Source: Frateuria_A sp035944355 (GTDB lineage: Bacteria; Pseudomonadota; Gammaproteobacteria; Xanthomonadales; Rhodanobacteraceae). From it: a stretch of DNA of 64,000 bases. Where the stretch lies: positions 186,001 through 250,000 of the forward strand of contig NZ_DASZBH010000012.1 in assembly GCF_035944355.1 (NCBI RefSeq). Reading direction: 5' to 3'. The translations under genes were made by a program, and so were the position numbers. Below are positions 24,673-33,544 of this stretch, piece by piece. The notes beneath the pieces were generated by a model. That model was not told the origin of the DNA, searched no databases, and worked only from the letters and a program-made list of their open reading frames with translations. Numbering within the stretch: the first letter of the stretch is position 1; every line of letters begins with the position of its first letter.

Positions 24673-25839
24673 TCAGGCCGTGCGAGGCGGAGCGGCGACG
24701 CGGTTGCGCCCGGCCCGCTTGGCTTCGTAGAGGGTGCGGTCGGCCCGGCGGATCAGCGTATCGGCGTCCGCGTCGGCGGCCTCGCGCAACGCGACGCCGA
24801 TCGACACGGTGATGGTCTGCGCCTGCCCGTCCAGCTGCAGCGGCAACGCGGCCACGTGCGCGCGCAGATCCTCGGCCAAGGCGATCGCCGCGGCAAGGTT
24901 GGTGCGCGGCAGCAGCACCACGAACTCCTCGCCGCCCACGCGCCCGAACACGTCGCCCGGCCGCAACCGCGCGCCGATGCCACGGGCCAGCGAGGCCAGC
25001 ACGCGGTCGCCGCCGGCATGCCCGTGGCGGTCGTTGATCGCCTTGAAATGGTCCGCGTCGAGCATCAGCACCGCCAGGCCGGGCGCGCCGCCGCCCTGGT
25101 CGAACAGCCGCCGGGCCTCCTCGTCCAGCGCCAGGCGGTTGAGCGTGCCGGTGAGCGGGTCGGTACGCGCCAGCCGGCGCAGGTCCGCCTGTGCCGTCTC
25201 GTTGTACATCAGCAGAAAGGCGATGCTGGCGAACACCGGCTCGATCGCGCCGTAGATCACGTTGACGAGGTTGCCCGGCGTCGCCACCAGCAGTCCGGGC
25301 GGCGCCGGTCCCGTGAACAGCTCATGCAGGCGCAGGCCCCAGGCCACCGCGGCCGACAGGATCACCAGCATCATCACCCGCTGCGCGACCGATCCGCCCG
25401 GGCGCAGCGCGTGGCGCAGGGGCCAGAACAGCAGCGCCGAATAGCACGCGACCATCAAGGCGGCGACGTACACGCGCATGCGGTAGTCCGGCTGCACCAG
25501 GCCGAACCAGCCGACGCCCAGCCAGATCGCCAGGCCGATCGCAGCGAGCAGCGCCCGGCGCTGCGGTACGCCCAGCAGCAGGCGCAGCGCCCGCGTGGTC
25601 TCGGCGAAGGAGGCGATCAACACGCCGTTGGCCAGCACGATCGAGAACCAGTCGCTGACCTGTCCGCGCAGGCTCGCCAGCACCCAACCCAATGCCTGCA
25701 GCAACAACACCACGCCCCAGATGCGCAGGCTGGTGCGAGCCACGCCGGCATAGGCGCGCGTGGCAACCAGCAGCAGCGGCGCGAGCAGCAGGGCCTGCAG
25801 TGCGCCCAGCAGGCTCAGAGTGGCTAGATCGAGATGCAC
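24673..25839 (-). CDS. Membrane-bound diguanylate cyclase
   Basis: A 388-residue protein with about seven membrane helices in residues 1-215 and a GGDEF domain from ~225 to 380. The signature is GGEEF (RVGGEEFVVLLP), with an intact inhibitory site RPGD five residues ahead, so it should make c-di-GMP and be product-inhibited. Metal-binding DADHFKAINDRHGH and the N-terminal TDPLTGTLNR are also present. The sensory membrane part matches no named domain I recognise. Probably counteracts the EAL protein encoded at 17.1-20.1 kb. Confidence 0.92.
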   Translation of the reverse strand: MHLDLATLSLLGALQALLLAPLLLVATRAYAGVARTSLRIWGVVLLLQALGWVLASLRGQVSDWFSIVLANGVLIASFAETTRALRLLLGVPQRRALLAAIGLAIWLGVGWFGLVQPDYRMRVYVAALMVACYSALLFWPLRHALRPGGSVAQRVMMLVILSAAVAWGLRLHELFTGPAPPGLLVATPGNLVNVIYGAIEPVFASIAFLLMYNETAQADLRRLARTDPLTGTLNRLALDEEARRLFDQGGGAPGLAVLMLDADHFKAINDRHGHAGGDRVLASLARGIGARLRPGDVFGRVGGEEFVVLLPRTNLAAAIALAEDLRAHVAALPLQLDGQAQTITVSIGVALREAADADADTLIRRADRTLYEAKRAGRNRVAAPPRTA

Positions 25840-25902
25840 GCGTGGGAGGGCCGGAGCGCCGGACTGGCGACGCGGCGTTTATCGGCCACTCCGGCGGGAA
25901 CT

Positions 25903-26502
25903 TCAGCGTGCGCCGTGGATGCCGATGAACTGCAGGAACTCCGCGCGCGTGCGCGCGTCGTCGCGGAACGCGCCCAGCATCTGGCTGGTGACCATCGACA
26001 CGCCGCGCTTGTGCACGCCGCGCGTGGTCATGCACTCGTGGCTGGCATCGACCACCACCGCCACGCCGAGCGGCTTCAGGTGTTCCTGGATGCAGTGCGC
26101 GATCTGCGCGGTGAGCTTCTCCTGCACCTGGAAGCGGCGCGCGTAGCCCTCCACCACGCGGGCGAGCTTGCTGATGCCGACCACGCGGTGGGTCGGCAGG
26201 TAGCCCACGTGGGCGCGGCCGATGATCGGCGCCATGTGGTGCTCGCAGTGGCTTTCGAACTCGATGTCGCGCAGCACCACCATCTCGTCGTAGCCCTCGA
26301 CTTCCTTGAAGGTGCGCTTGAGGAACTCGGACGGATCGTCGGCGTAGCCGGAGAACCAGTCGCGGTAGGCCTTGACCACGCGCCGCGGGGTGTCCAGCAG
26401 CCCCTCGCGGGAAGGGTCGTCGCCGGCCCAGCGCAGCAGCGTGCGTACGGCTTCCTCGGCCTGGGCCTGGGTGACGTCGTTGGGGTTGGGGGAGTCGCTC
26501 AT
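25903..26502 (-). CDS. folE: GTP cyclohydrolase I
   Basis: A 199-residue enzyme that converts GTP to 7,8-dihydroneopterin triphosphate, the first step of folate synthesis. Zinc-site residues are visible in ESHCEHHMAPIIGRAHVGYLP and DASHECMTTRGV; other signatures are GLLDTPRRV and FQVQEKLTAQIA. The length fits the FolE1 type. It is a stand-alone gene, with a REP-like copy in the gap before it. Confidence 0.96.
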   Translation of the reverse strand: MSDSPNPNDVTQAQAEEAVRTLLRWAGDDPSREGLLDTPRRVVKAYRDWFSGYADDPSEFLKRTFKEVEGYDEMVVLRDIEFESHCEHHMAPIIGRAHVGYLPTHRVVGISKLARVVEGYARRFQVQEKLTAQIAHCIQEHLKPLGVAVVVDASHECMTTRGVHKRGVSMVTSQMLGAFRDDARTRAEFLQFIGIHGAR

Positions 26503-26587
26503 GCGGGTGCCTTGGCTTGCGGACGCGTCAGTTTAGCGTCCGCTGCCGTGCGCTGCCGTCCGGATATGTGTAAAGCGCCCACGCCCT

Positions 26588-26625
26588 GAGCCCCTCCCGT
26601 CCTTGATCAAACTGGGGTGAGGGAG
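26588..26625. repeat. Degenerate copy of the CCCTCTCCCC-type REP element
   Basis: Contains CCCCTCCCGTCCTTGATCA and TGGGGTGAGGGAGC. On the same strand it shares the pattern CCGTCCTT.ATC and the GGGGTGAGGG tail with the element inside uvrD. It sits 10 bases beyond the rmuC stop codon. Confidence 0.5.
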
Positions 26626-26634
26626 CAGATCGCC

Positions 26635-28077
26635 TCAGACCGTGTCTTCCTCGACGTCGTCGTCCAGCTCGGGCACCGTACCCAGCAGCTGCTGCGTGAC
26701 CTCGCCCGAGAGCGTCTCCACGCCGCGCAGCCTGCGTTCGATGGCACGCGTGCGCACGCCGGTGGCGTCGATGTGCTTGCCGGCTTCGTCCAGTTTCTTC
26801 TTCACCTTGTCCAGCACGTCGCCGAACTTGCCGAACTCGGTCTTCACCGCGCCCAGGATGCTCCACACCTCCGAGCTGCGCTTGGCGATCGCCAGCGTGC
26901 GGAAGCCCATCTGCAGGCTGTTGAGCAGCGCGCTCAGCGTGGTCGGGCCGGCCACCACCACGCGGTGCTCGCGCTGCAGCAGCTCGAACAGGCCGGGGCG
27001 GCGGATCACCTCGGCATAAAGCCCCTCGGTGGGCAGGAACAGCACGGCGAAGTCGGTGGTGTGCGGCACCGCCACGTACTTGGCCTTGATGCGCTTGGCT
27101 TCCTCGCGCACGCGCAGTTCCAGCGCCCGGCCGGCCAGCGCCGCGGCCTCGGCGTCGGCGGCGTCCTGCGCCTCCAGCAGGCGCTGGTAGTCCTCGACCG
27201 GGAACTTGGCGTCGATCGGCAGGTAGAGCGCGCCGCCATCCTGCTGGCCGGGCATGCGGATGGCGAATTCCACGCGCTCGCTGCTGCCGGGCACGGTGGC
27301 CACGTTCGATTCGTACTGCTCGGCCGTCATCAGCTGCTCGAGCAGGGCGGCCAGCTGTACCTCGCCGAGAATGCCACGGCTCTTGACGTTGGAGAGCACG
27401 CGCTTCAAGTCGCCCACGCCGCTGGCCAGGCTCTGCATCTCGCCCAGGCCGCGGTGCACCTGCTCCAGCCGCTCGGACACCAGCTGGAAGGACTGGCCCA
27501 GGCGCGTCTCCAGCGTGCTCTGCAGCTTTTCGTCCACGGTGGCGCGCATCTGCTCGAGCCTGGCGGCGTTGTCGTCCTGGATCGCCTTGAGCTTGGTCTC
27601 CAGCGTGGCGCGCACTTCGGCCAGGCGCTTCTCGTTGTCGGCGGTGAGCGCGGCCAGCTGCTGGCGCTGCTGTTCGCCGGCGCGGGCGAGGGTGAGGGTC
27701 AATTCTTCGCGGCTCTTGCGGGCGTCGTCCGCCAGGCGCTGGGCCAGCGCCTGCAGGCCGGCGTCGGTGCTGGCGGTGAGGGCGTCCAGACGCTGCGCGA
27801 AGCCGTCGATGCGTTCGGCCTGGTGGCGCGACACGCCCGACAGCTGCTCGCCGACGTGGCTGCGAAAACGGTCGAAGCCCTGCTGCAGTTCCCCGCGACC
27901 GGCCCGCTGCTCCTCGCGCATCGTGCGCTCCAGACGCTCGCCGTCCTGTTTTAGCGCGTCCAGGCGCGCCACCAGCGCGCCATCGGAGCGGCCACGGCGC
28001 AGCAGCACCACCTGAAGTGCCAGGGTGGCGATGGCGGCGAGCAGCAGGAGGAAGAGGAGGACGTCGGCGAGGGGCAT
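26635..28077 (-). CDS. rmuC: DNA recombination protein RmuC
   Basis: A 480-residue protein: one N-terminal membrane helix (~5-22), a long alanine/glutamine coiled coil (~40-200), then the PD-(D/E)XK-like RmuC core (GVGDLKRVLSNVKSRGILGE, LPIDAKFPVEDYQ, HTTDFAVLFLPTEGLYAEV). RmuC limits inversions between short repeats in E. coli; its exact nuclease activity is not settled. The start at 28077 gives the membrane anchor; the frame continues upstream into antisense of the topoisomerase gene and is not used. Confidence 0.93.
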   Translation of the reverse strand: MPLADVLLFLLLLAAIATLALQVVLLRRGRSDGALVARLDALKQDGERLERTMREEQRAGRGELQQGFDRFRSHVGEQLSGVSRHQAERIDGFAQRLDALTASTDAGLQALAQRLADDARKSREELTLTLARAGEQQRQQLAALTADNEKRLAEVRATLETKLKAIQDDNAARLEQMRATVDEKLQSTLETRLGQSFQLVSERLEQVHRGLGEMQSLASGVGDLKRVLSNVKSRGILGEVQLAALLEQLMTAEQYESNVATVPGSSERVEFAIRMPGQQDGGALYLPIDAKFPVEDYQRLLEAQDAADAEAAALAGRALELRVREEAKRIKAKYVAVPHTTDFAVLFLPTEGLYAEVIRRPGLFELLQREHRVVVAGPTTLSALLNSLQMGFRTLAIAKRSSEVWSILGAVKTEFGKFGDVLDKVKKKLDEAGKHIDATGVRTRAIERRLRGVETLSGEVTQQLLGTVPELDDDVEEDTV

Positions 28078-28121
28078 GGCAGGATTCCGGCAGCTACTCG
28101 CGCAGTTTACGCGCAGCCGTC

Positions 28122-29195
28122 TCAGCCGCCGCGACGACGCTTCGGTTGGAGCCGTCGCCGCAGGAAGCGCAGCGTGGCCCGTTCGAGCTGCCGCGGTTGC
28201 CCGGCACAGGCCGGGCTGATCGCGCGATGCAGGCTGCCATCCTGCCAGCCCTCGAATATCTCCGGATGGATGTAGGACTTGCGGCAGACGGCCGGCGTAT
28301 TGCCCAGCACCTCGGCCACCTGCTTGACCGCTTCCACCAGCTCGTGGCGGCACGCGCGTTCGCCGCCCGTTTCGGGCAGCGGCGTGCACGCCAGCACGCC
28401 GGCGGCATAAGCGGTGCCGCCCCAGGTGCGGAAGTCCTTGGCGCTGAAGTCCTCGCCGCAGGCATCGCGCAGGTAGTCGTTGACCATGCCCGAGTCGACC
28501 GGCTGGCGCTCGCCGGCGTCGTCCAGGTACTGGAACAGCCGCTGGCCCGGCAGTTGCTGCACGCGGCGCACGATGCGCGCCAGGCGCTGGTCGTCCAGTT
28601 CGATCTCCTGCTCCTGGCCGCTCTTGCCGCGGAAGCAGAAGCGCAGCCGGCCGCGCACCACGCGCAAGTGGCGCGAGCGCAGCGTGGTCAGGCCGTAGCT
28701 GTCGTTGTCCCGCGCATAGGCCTCGTTGCCGACGCGGATCAGCGTTTCGTCCAGCAGGCGCACCAGCAAGGCCAGCACCTTCTCGCGGGGCAGGCCGGCG
28801 AGCGCCAGGTCCTGGCGGGTACGCCGCCGCAGTCTGGGCAGGGCGGCGCCGAAGGCCAGGACGCGATCGAACTTGCCGTGGTCGCGCAGCGCGTGCCAGT
28901 CCGGGTGGTAGCGGTACTGCTTGCGCCCGCGCGCATCGCGACCGGTGGCCTGCAGGTGGCCATCGGGATGGGCGCAGATCCACACCTCCTCGTAGGCCGG
29001 CGGGATGGCCAGTGCGCGGATGCGCGCCAGTTCGGCGCGGTCGGTCACCGGCCGGCCGTCGGCGTCGCGGTAGCCGAAGCCCTTGCCCCGGCGCAGCCGG
29101 CGGATGCCCGGCTGCGTGTCGCTGACGTAGACCAGGCCGGCCGCGCGCACCTCGGCGCGCAATGCCGGATCGACTCCACTGGGGCAGGTGTTCAT
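28122..29195 (-). CDS. Type IB DNA topoisomerase (poxvirus-like)
   Basis: A 357-residue bacterial topoisomerase IB. The N-terminal domain has GIRRLRRGKGFGYRD and IPPAYEEVWICA; the catalytic domain shows YRYHPDW, SYGLTTLRSRH and the nucleophile Tyr308 in CRKSYIHPEIFE. It relaxes both positive and negative supercoils by a 3'-phosphotyrosine bond. These enzymes occur patchily in bacteria. An upstream ATG at 29219 is possible; neither start has a good Shine-Dalgarno. rmuC lies 44 bases downstream on the same strand. Confidence 0.92.
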   Translation of the reverse strand: MNTCPSGVDPALRAEVRAAGLVYVSDTQPGIRRLRRGKGFGYRDADGRPVTDRAELARIRALAIPPAYEEVWICAHPDGHLQATGRDARGRKQYRYHPDWHALRDHGKFDRVLAFGAALPRLRRRTRQDLALAGLPREKVLALLVRLLDETLIRVGNEAYARDNDSYGLTTLRSRHLRVVRGRLRFCFRGKSGQEQEIELDDQRLARIVRRVQQLPGQRLFQYLDDAGERQPVDSGMVNDYLRDACGEDFSAKDFRTWGGTAYAAGVLACTPLPETGGERACRHELVEAVKQVAEVLGNTPAVCRKSYIHPEIFEGWQDGSLHRAISPACAGQPRQLERATLRFLRRRLQPKRRRGG

Positions 29196-29329
29196 CGACC
29201 CGCAGTGTGGCGGCTGCATCGATCAAGGCCATGTGCACGGGCTTTGCGCCCGGCGTCTCCCCAACGGGCGCATCCCGCACGATGGTTGAACGCTGGAATC
29301 CTTCGCCTGGCGAGGCGCGCCGGCGGCGC

Positions 29330-30502
29330 TCACTCCACCCGGCAGAATACCGCCTTGAGGTAGCGCCCTTCCGGCACCTCGGCCTGGAACGGGTGGTCGG
29401 CGCCGGCGCCGCGCACGTCCAGCACCTGGATCGCGCGGCCGGCGTTGAGCGCCACGCGGCGCAGCATCTCCAGGAACGCGGCCTCCTCGACCAGGCCGGT
29501 GCAGGAGCAGGTCAGCAGCAGGCCGCCGGGCGGTATCACGTCCAGTGCCAGGCGGTTCATGGCGAAGTATTTCTTCAGCGCGTCGGTGACGCGGTTGCGG
29601 TCGCGGGTGAGCTTGGCCGGATCCAGCACCACTGCGTCGTAGCGTTCGCCACGTGCAACCGCCGCGCGCAGCCAGTCGAAGATGTCGGCCTGCTGGAAAT
29701 CCACCGCCAGCTGGTTGGCCGCCGCGTTGGCGCGCGCGATTTCCAGGATGCCCGGGTCCATGTCCACGCCGGTCGCCTCGCGCGCGCCGGCGGCCATCGC
29801 GTGCACGGCGAAGCCGCCGGCGTTGCAGCACAGGTCGAGCACGCGCCGGCCTTTGGCGAGCGCAGCGAAACGGCGGCGGTTCTCGCGCTGGTCGGCGAAG
29901 AAGCCGGTCTTGTGGCCATAGCCCGGCGCGGCGTGGAAGGCCAGGCCGTGCTCGTGCACCTGGACCGGCGCGGGCGGCTCGGGGCTGCGGCAATCGAAGG
30001 ATTCCTGCTTCTGCACGTGGCTCTCGGCGAACCAGTACAGCCGCGCGCCGGGAAAGTGCTCGAGCAACGCGGCGTGGATCGCCTCGCGGAACTTCCACAT
30101 GCCGGCGGCGAAATATTCGACCACCAGGATGTCGGCGTAGCGGTCGACCACCAGGCCGGAGAGGCCGTCACCCTCGCTGTGCACCACGCGCCAGGCGTCG
30201 CTGGCCTGGTCCAGCTGCAGCAGCTCGCGGCGCAGCGTCACCGCCTCGCCGATGCGCGCGGCGATCCAGGCTGCGTCGATCGCTTCGGTAGGATCGCGGC
30301 TGAGCAGCCGCAGCGCGATGCGCGCATGGCCGTTCCAGAAGCCGCGGCCGACGAAGCGGTCCTTGCTGTCGATCACCTCCACCACGCTGCCCGGCGGCAG
30401 CCGGCCTTCGGGCTTGTGCACCTGCGCGGACCACACCCAGGGGTGGCCTGGGGCACGGTCGGACTTGAGGCGGACGATGGGGAGTTCGGCGGGCGTGGTC
30501 AT
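29330..30502 (-). CDS. rlmI: 23S rRNA (cytosine) methyltransferase, RlmI type
   Basis: A 390-residue class I SAM methyltransferase. A PUA-like N-terminal domain (residues ~5-75, with GHPWVWSAQVHK and GRGFWN) is followed by an RRM-like middle domain and the Rossmann domain with motif I VLDLCCNAGGFAVHA (~222), VVLDPAKLTRDRN and the cysteine motif LTCSCTG. This order matches RlmI/YccW, which makes m5C1962 of 23S rRNA. The exact target is inferred from the family; related RlmK/L enzymes differ in layout. Start chosen at the conserved MTTPAELP. Confidence 0.87.
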   Translation of the reverse strand: MTTPAELPIVRLKSDRAPGHPWVWSAQVHKPEGRLPPGSVVEVIDSKDRFVGRGFWNGHARIALRLLSRDPTEAIDAAWIAARIGEAVTLRRELLQLDQASDAWRVVHSEGDGLSGLVVDRYADILVVEYFAAGMWKFREAIHAALLEHFPGARLYWFAESHVQKQESFDCRSPEPPAPVQVHEHGLAFHAAPGYGHKTGFFADQRENRRRFAALAKGRRVLDLCCNAGGFAVHAMAAGAREATGVDMDPGILEIARANAAANQLAVDFQQADIFDWLRAAVARGERYDAVVLDPAKLTRDRNRVTDALKKYFAMNRLALDVIPPGGLLLTCSCTGLVEEAAFLEMLRRVALNAGRAIQVLDVRGAGADHPFQAEVPEGRYLKAVFCRVE

Positions 30503-30524
30503 CCGCCCATGATAGCCGCTGGCG

Positions 30525-30959
30525 TCAACGCAGCCGGAGCAGCAGCCAGGACAGCACCGCGAGCAGGTTGGCGCCGAAGCGCGCCGTCGAGGGCCCCGCG
30601 ATCGCCAGCACGAAGCCCTGCGTGCCGAAGCTCCATTCCAGCCACGGCCGCGCCAGGTGCACCGTGGTGTAGACGTTGAGGAAGGCGCCGGCATGCAGGC
30701 CGTAGCTGAAGACCGGCGTGGCGATCAGCGGCAGCTGCAGCAGCTGGGCGACGCGGGAGAACGCCACGCCGCGCTCGCTGCCCTCGACCAGCAGCACGCC
30801 CGCCACCAGCACGAAGCCGAAGGCGACCAGCGCGAGCGCCGCGTGCAGGGTGTCGTAGGTCGAGCCCATGCGCAGCAGGCGATGCAGGGCACCCGCGGCG
30901 CCGTACAGGCCACCGGCGATTTCGAGGATGCCGATCAGGCGGAAGAGGAAACTGCGCAT
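30525..30959 (-). CDS. Four-helix membrane protein of unknown function
   Basis: A 144-residue protein with about four hydrophobic helices (roughly 5-25, 38-60, 73-92, 108-140). No motif is recognised. A short N-terminal basic run (MRSFLFRLIG) suggests an inside start. It lies 22 bases upstream of the rlmI-like gene on the same strand and 63 bases downstream of srkA, so it could be part of a leftward unit. Confidence 0.65.
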   Translation of the reverse strand: MRSFLFRLIGILEIAGGLYGAAGALHRLLRMGSTYDTLHAALALVAFGFVLVAGVLLVEGSERGVAFSRVAQLLQLPLIATPVFSYGLHAGAFLNVYTTVHLARPWLEWSFGTQGFVLAIAGPSTARFGANLLAVLSWLLLRLR

Positions 30960-31022
30960 TCGTAGGTTCCGGGACGGTGGGCAGGCGCGGAGTGTGCCGG
31001 TTTTGCGGCGCGCCGTCTGCGC

Positions 31023-31967
31023 TCAGTCCAGCGTGTCGGCCAGTTCGTGCAGATCGGCCACGTGCTGCTCCCACCAGCGCGGCTCCGCGGCGAACGGGAA
31101 CGCGGAAGGAAAGGCGGGATCGGCCCAGCGCTGCGCGATCCAGCCGGCGTGGTGGACCTGCCGCATCGCGCGCAGGGCGGGGACCAGGGCGAGTTCGGCC
31201 GGGTCGAAGTCGCGCATCGAGCCGTAGCCTTCCAGCAAGGCGTCCATGGCGGCCGGGTCGTGGGCGAGCATCCACAGGTCCTGCACGGCCGGGCCGGTGC
31301 GCGCGTCGTCCAGGTCGACGAAATGGGGACCGGCGTCGGTCCACAGCAGGTTGCCTGGATGGCAGTCGCCGTGCAGGCGCAGGCTGCGCACCGGGCCGAC
31401 GGCGTCCAGCCGCGCCGCGACCGCGGCATCGAGCCGGCGCATGGCTTCACGGTAGCGATCGGCCAGCTCGGCCGGCAACAGGGGCGAGGCCAGCACGGCC
31501 TGCGCGGGGCGTTCGATCAGCGTGGCGCGGTCGACGCGCTCGCGGTGGCGGAAGGCTTCGCGCGAGCCGACCGCGTGCAGGCGCGCGATCAGGCGGCCGA
31601 GCCATTGCAGTTGCTCGGCCGATTCGAGCGTGGGCGCGCGCCCGCCGTGGCGCGGGTAGACCGCATAGCGGTAGCCGCCGTGCGCGAGCAGGGTGCGCCC
31701 CTCGAAGGCGAGCGGCGCGACCACCGGGAGCTCGGCCGCGGCCAGCGCGTTCGCAAAGGCGTGCTCCTCGGCGATCGCCGCGTCGCTCCAGCGGCCGGGC
31801 CGGTAGAACTTGGCGACCACCGGCGCGGCATCCTCGATGCCGACCTGCCAGACGCGGTTCTCGTAGCTGTTGAGCGCGAGCAGCCGCCCGTCCGGCCACA
31901 GGCCGCAGGCGCCGATCGCGTCGAGCACGAGGTCGGGAGTGAGGTTGGCGTAGGGGGTCGCGCTCAT
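31023..31967 (-). CDS. srkA: Stress response kinase SrkA (YihE)
   Basis: A 314-residue kinase of the APH/SrkA family. Seen: N-terminal SYENRVWQVG in the nucleotide-binding loop, VVAKFYRPGRWS with the ATP-binding lysine, the catalytic LHGDCHPGNLLW (~196-207) and metal-binding FVDLDDARTGP. In E. coli SrkA protects cells from oxidative and antibiotic stress and counteracts MazE/MazF killing. Its start follows the thioesterase stop by 4 bases, so the two are translationally linked. Confidence 0.9.
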   Translation of the reverse strand: MSATPYANLTPDLVLDAIGACGLWPDGRLLALNSYENRVWQVGIEDAAPVVAKFYRPGRWSDAAIAEEHAFANALAAAELPVVAPLAFEGRTLLAHGGYRYAVYPRHGGRAPTLESAEQLQWLGRLIARLHAVGSREAFRHRERVDRATLIERPAQAVLASPLLPAELADRYREAMRRLDAAVAARLDAVGPVRSLRLHGDCHPGNLLWTDAGPHFVDLDDARTGPAVQDLWMLAHDPAAMDALLEGYGSMRDFDPAELALVPALRAMRQVHHAGWIAQRWADPAFPSAFPFAAEPRWWEQHVADLHELADTLD

Positions 31968-31971
31968 GCGC

Positions 31972-32409
31972 TCAACGCACCACCGCCCTGGTTGGCACCA
32001 CCGCCATGGTCAGCCGCGAGATGCACACCAGCGCGCCCTCCTCGTTCTCGATACGGATCTCCCACACCTGCGTGGAGCGCCCCAGATGCAGCGCCTTGGC
32101 GGTGCCGGTGACGACGCCCGCGCGCACGCCGCGCACGTGGTTGGCGTTGATGTCCAGTCCCACCGCCACCTCCTGCTCCGGATCGAGCGTCAGCAGCGCG
32201 GCGGTGCTGCCCAGCGTCTCGGCCAGCGCCACCGAGGCGCCGCCGTGCAGCAGGCCGAACGGCTGGTGCGTGCGCGCATCCACCGGCATGGTGCCGGCGA
32301 GCCAGTCCTCGCCGATGGCGGTCATGCGGATGTCCAGCGCCTGCATCAGCGTGTTCCGGCTCCAGACGTTGATGCGCTCGAGGTCGGGTGCCTGCTTCCA
32401 GATCGCCAT
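31972..32409 (-). CDS. Hotdog-fold thioesterase (YdiI/PaaI-like)
   Basis: A 145-residue hotdog protein. It has the acyl-CoA thioesterase motif HGGASVALAETLGSTAA with the catalytic glutamate, and GLDINANHVRGVRAG. This pattern is that of YdiI (MenI), which cleaves DHNA-CoA, and of related PaaI enzymes. Without menaquinone genes nearby, the substrate is unassigned. It is the first gene of a unit with srkA and lies 58 bases from the divergent reductase gene. Confidence 0.88.
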   Translation of the reverse strand: MAIWKQAPDLERINVWSRNTLMQALDIRMTAIGEDWLAGTMPVDARTHQPFGLLHGGASVALAETLGSTAALLTLDPEQEVAVGLDINANHVRGVRAGVVTGTAKALHLGRSTQVWEIRIENEEGALVCISRLTMAVVPTRAVVR

Positions 32410-32467
32410 GGGGTGAGCCGTCGGGGGAAAGCCTGCATTGTCCGTCCACGGCCCTCGCGGCGACAAT

Positions 32468-33526
32468 GTGCGGGTGTACACCATCTCCCTTTCCGGCTCC
32501 GGCCGCCGCTTCCAGGCGGCGCCGGGCGAAACCGTGCTCGAGGCGGCCCAGCGCGCCGGCATTGCGCTGCCGTATTCCTGCCGTGCGGGCGTGTGCGGCA
32601 GTTGCAAGGCCACGCTCATCTCCGGCCGCTGCGACTACCCGCGCAACCCGCCGGTGGCGCTGGGCGCCCAGGCGGCGGGGCACGCGATCCTGATGTGCCA
32701 GGCGGTGCCGGCCAGCGACCTGGTGATCGCCGCGCGCGAGGTGGCGTCGGTGGAGGACATCGCGCGCCGCCGGCTCGTCGTCGAAGTGGTCGCCAAGCAG
32801 CCGCTGGCGGCGGACGCCACCGGCCTGATGCTGCGGCCCGCGCCGGGCGAAGCGCCGCTGAAGTGGTTGCCCGGCCAGTACCTGGACGTCCTGCTGGAGG
32901 CGGGCAAGCGCCGGCCGTTCTCGATCGCCAGCGGTCCGCGCACGGACGGCCTGATCGAGCTGCACGTGCGCCACGTGGCCGGCGGCGGCTTCACCTCGTG
33001 GGTGTACGAGGGGCTGAAGACCGGCGACCGCCTGCAGATCGAGGCGCCGCTGGGCACCTTCGTGCCGCGCGAGGATTCGGAACGGCCGATGGTGTTCATG
33101 GCCGGCGGCACCGGCTTCGCGCCGGTCAAGGCGATCGTCGAGCACTTCCTCGCACTGGGCACGCGTCGGCCGATCGCGCTGTACTGGGGCGCGCGCAGCG
33201 CGGGCGACCTGTACCTGCGCGCGCTGGCCGAGCGCTGGGCGCGCGAGGCGCCGAACCTCAGCTTCCATCCGGTGCTGTCCGACCCGGAACAGGCCGCGGC
33301 GGCCAGCCTGCGCGCCGGCCTGGTGCACGAGGCGGTGCTGGAGGACGTGCCGAACCTGTCCGGCCACGAGGTCTACATGAGCGGCCCGCCGGCGATGGTC
33401 GATGCCGGCCGGCGCCTGTTCACCGAGGCCGGCCTGCCCGAAGAGCGGCTGTACTTCGATTCGTTCGACTACGCGCCGGACGTGCTGGCGCAGATCCTGG
33501 CCGGCCGTGCCGGCATCGACGGTTAG
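32468..33526 (+). CDS. Ferredoxin-ferredoxin:NAD(P)+ reductase fusion
   Basis: A ~352-residue electron-transfer protein. An N-terminal plant-type 2Fe-2S ferredoxin (C in YSCRAGVCGSC and later LMCQ give the four ligands) is joined to an FNR-like module with the flavin-binding motif RPFSIASGP and the NAD-binding MVFMAGGTGFAPVKAI. This layout is that of CDP-6-deoxy-3,4-glucoseen reductase (AscD/RfbI) and aromatic dioxygenase reductases; in many genomes it is an orphan with no known partner. Start choice is uncertain: GTG 32468 is used; TTG 32438 and GTG 32474 are alternatives. It ends facing the rhodanese gene. Confidence 0.87.
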   Translation: MRVYTISLSGSGRRFQAAPGETVLEAAQRAGIALPYSCRAGVCGSCKATLISGRCDYPRNPPVALGAQAAGHAILMCQAVPASDLVIAAREVASVEDIARRRLVVEVVAKQPLAADATGLMLRPAPGEAPLKWLPGQYLDVLLEAGKRRPFSIASGPRTDGLIELHVRHVAGGGFTSWVYEGLKTGDRLQIEAPLGTFVPREDSERPMVFMAGGTGFAPVKAIVEHFLALGTRRPIALYWGARSAGDLYLRALAERWAREAPNLSFHPVLSDPEQAAAASLRAGLVHEAVLEDVPNLSGHEVYMSGPPAMVDAGRRLFTEAGLPEERLYFDSFDYAPDVLAQILAGRAGIDG

Positions 33527-33544
33527 CGGGCTGCTTGCCGCCCC

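Noticed and set aside
28078..29280. Upstream extension of the rmuC frame
   Set aside because: It runs antisense/out of frame across the topoisomerase IB gene, which has clear catalytic motifs; RmuC begins at its membrane anchor.
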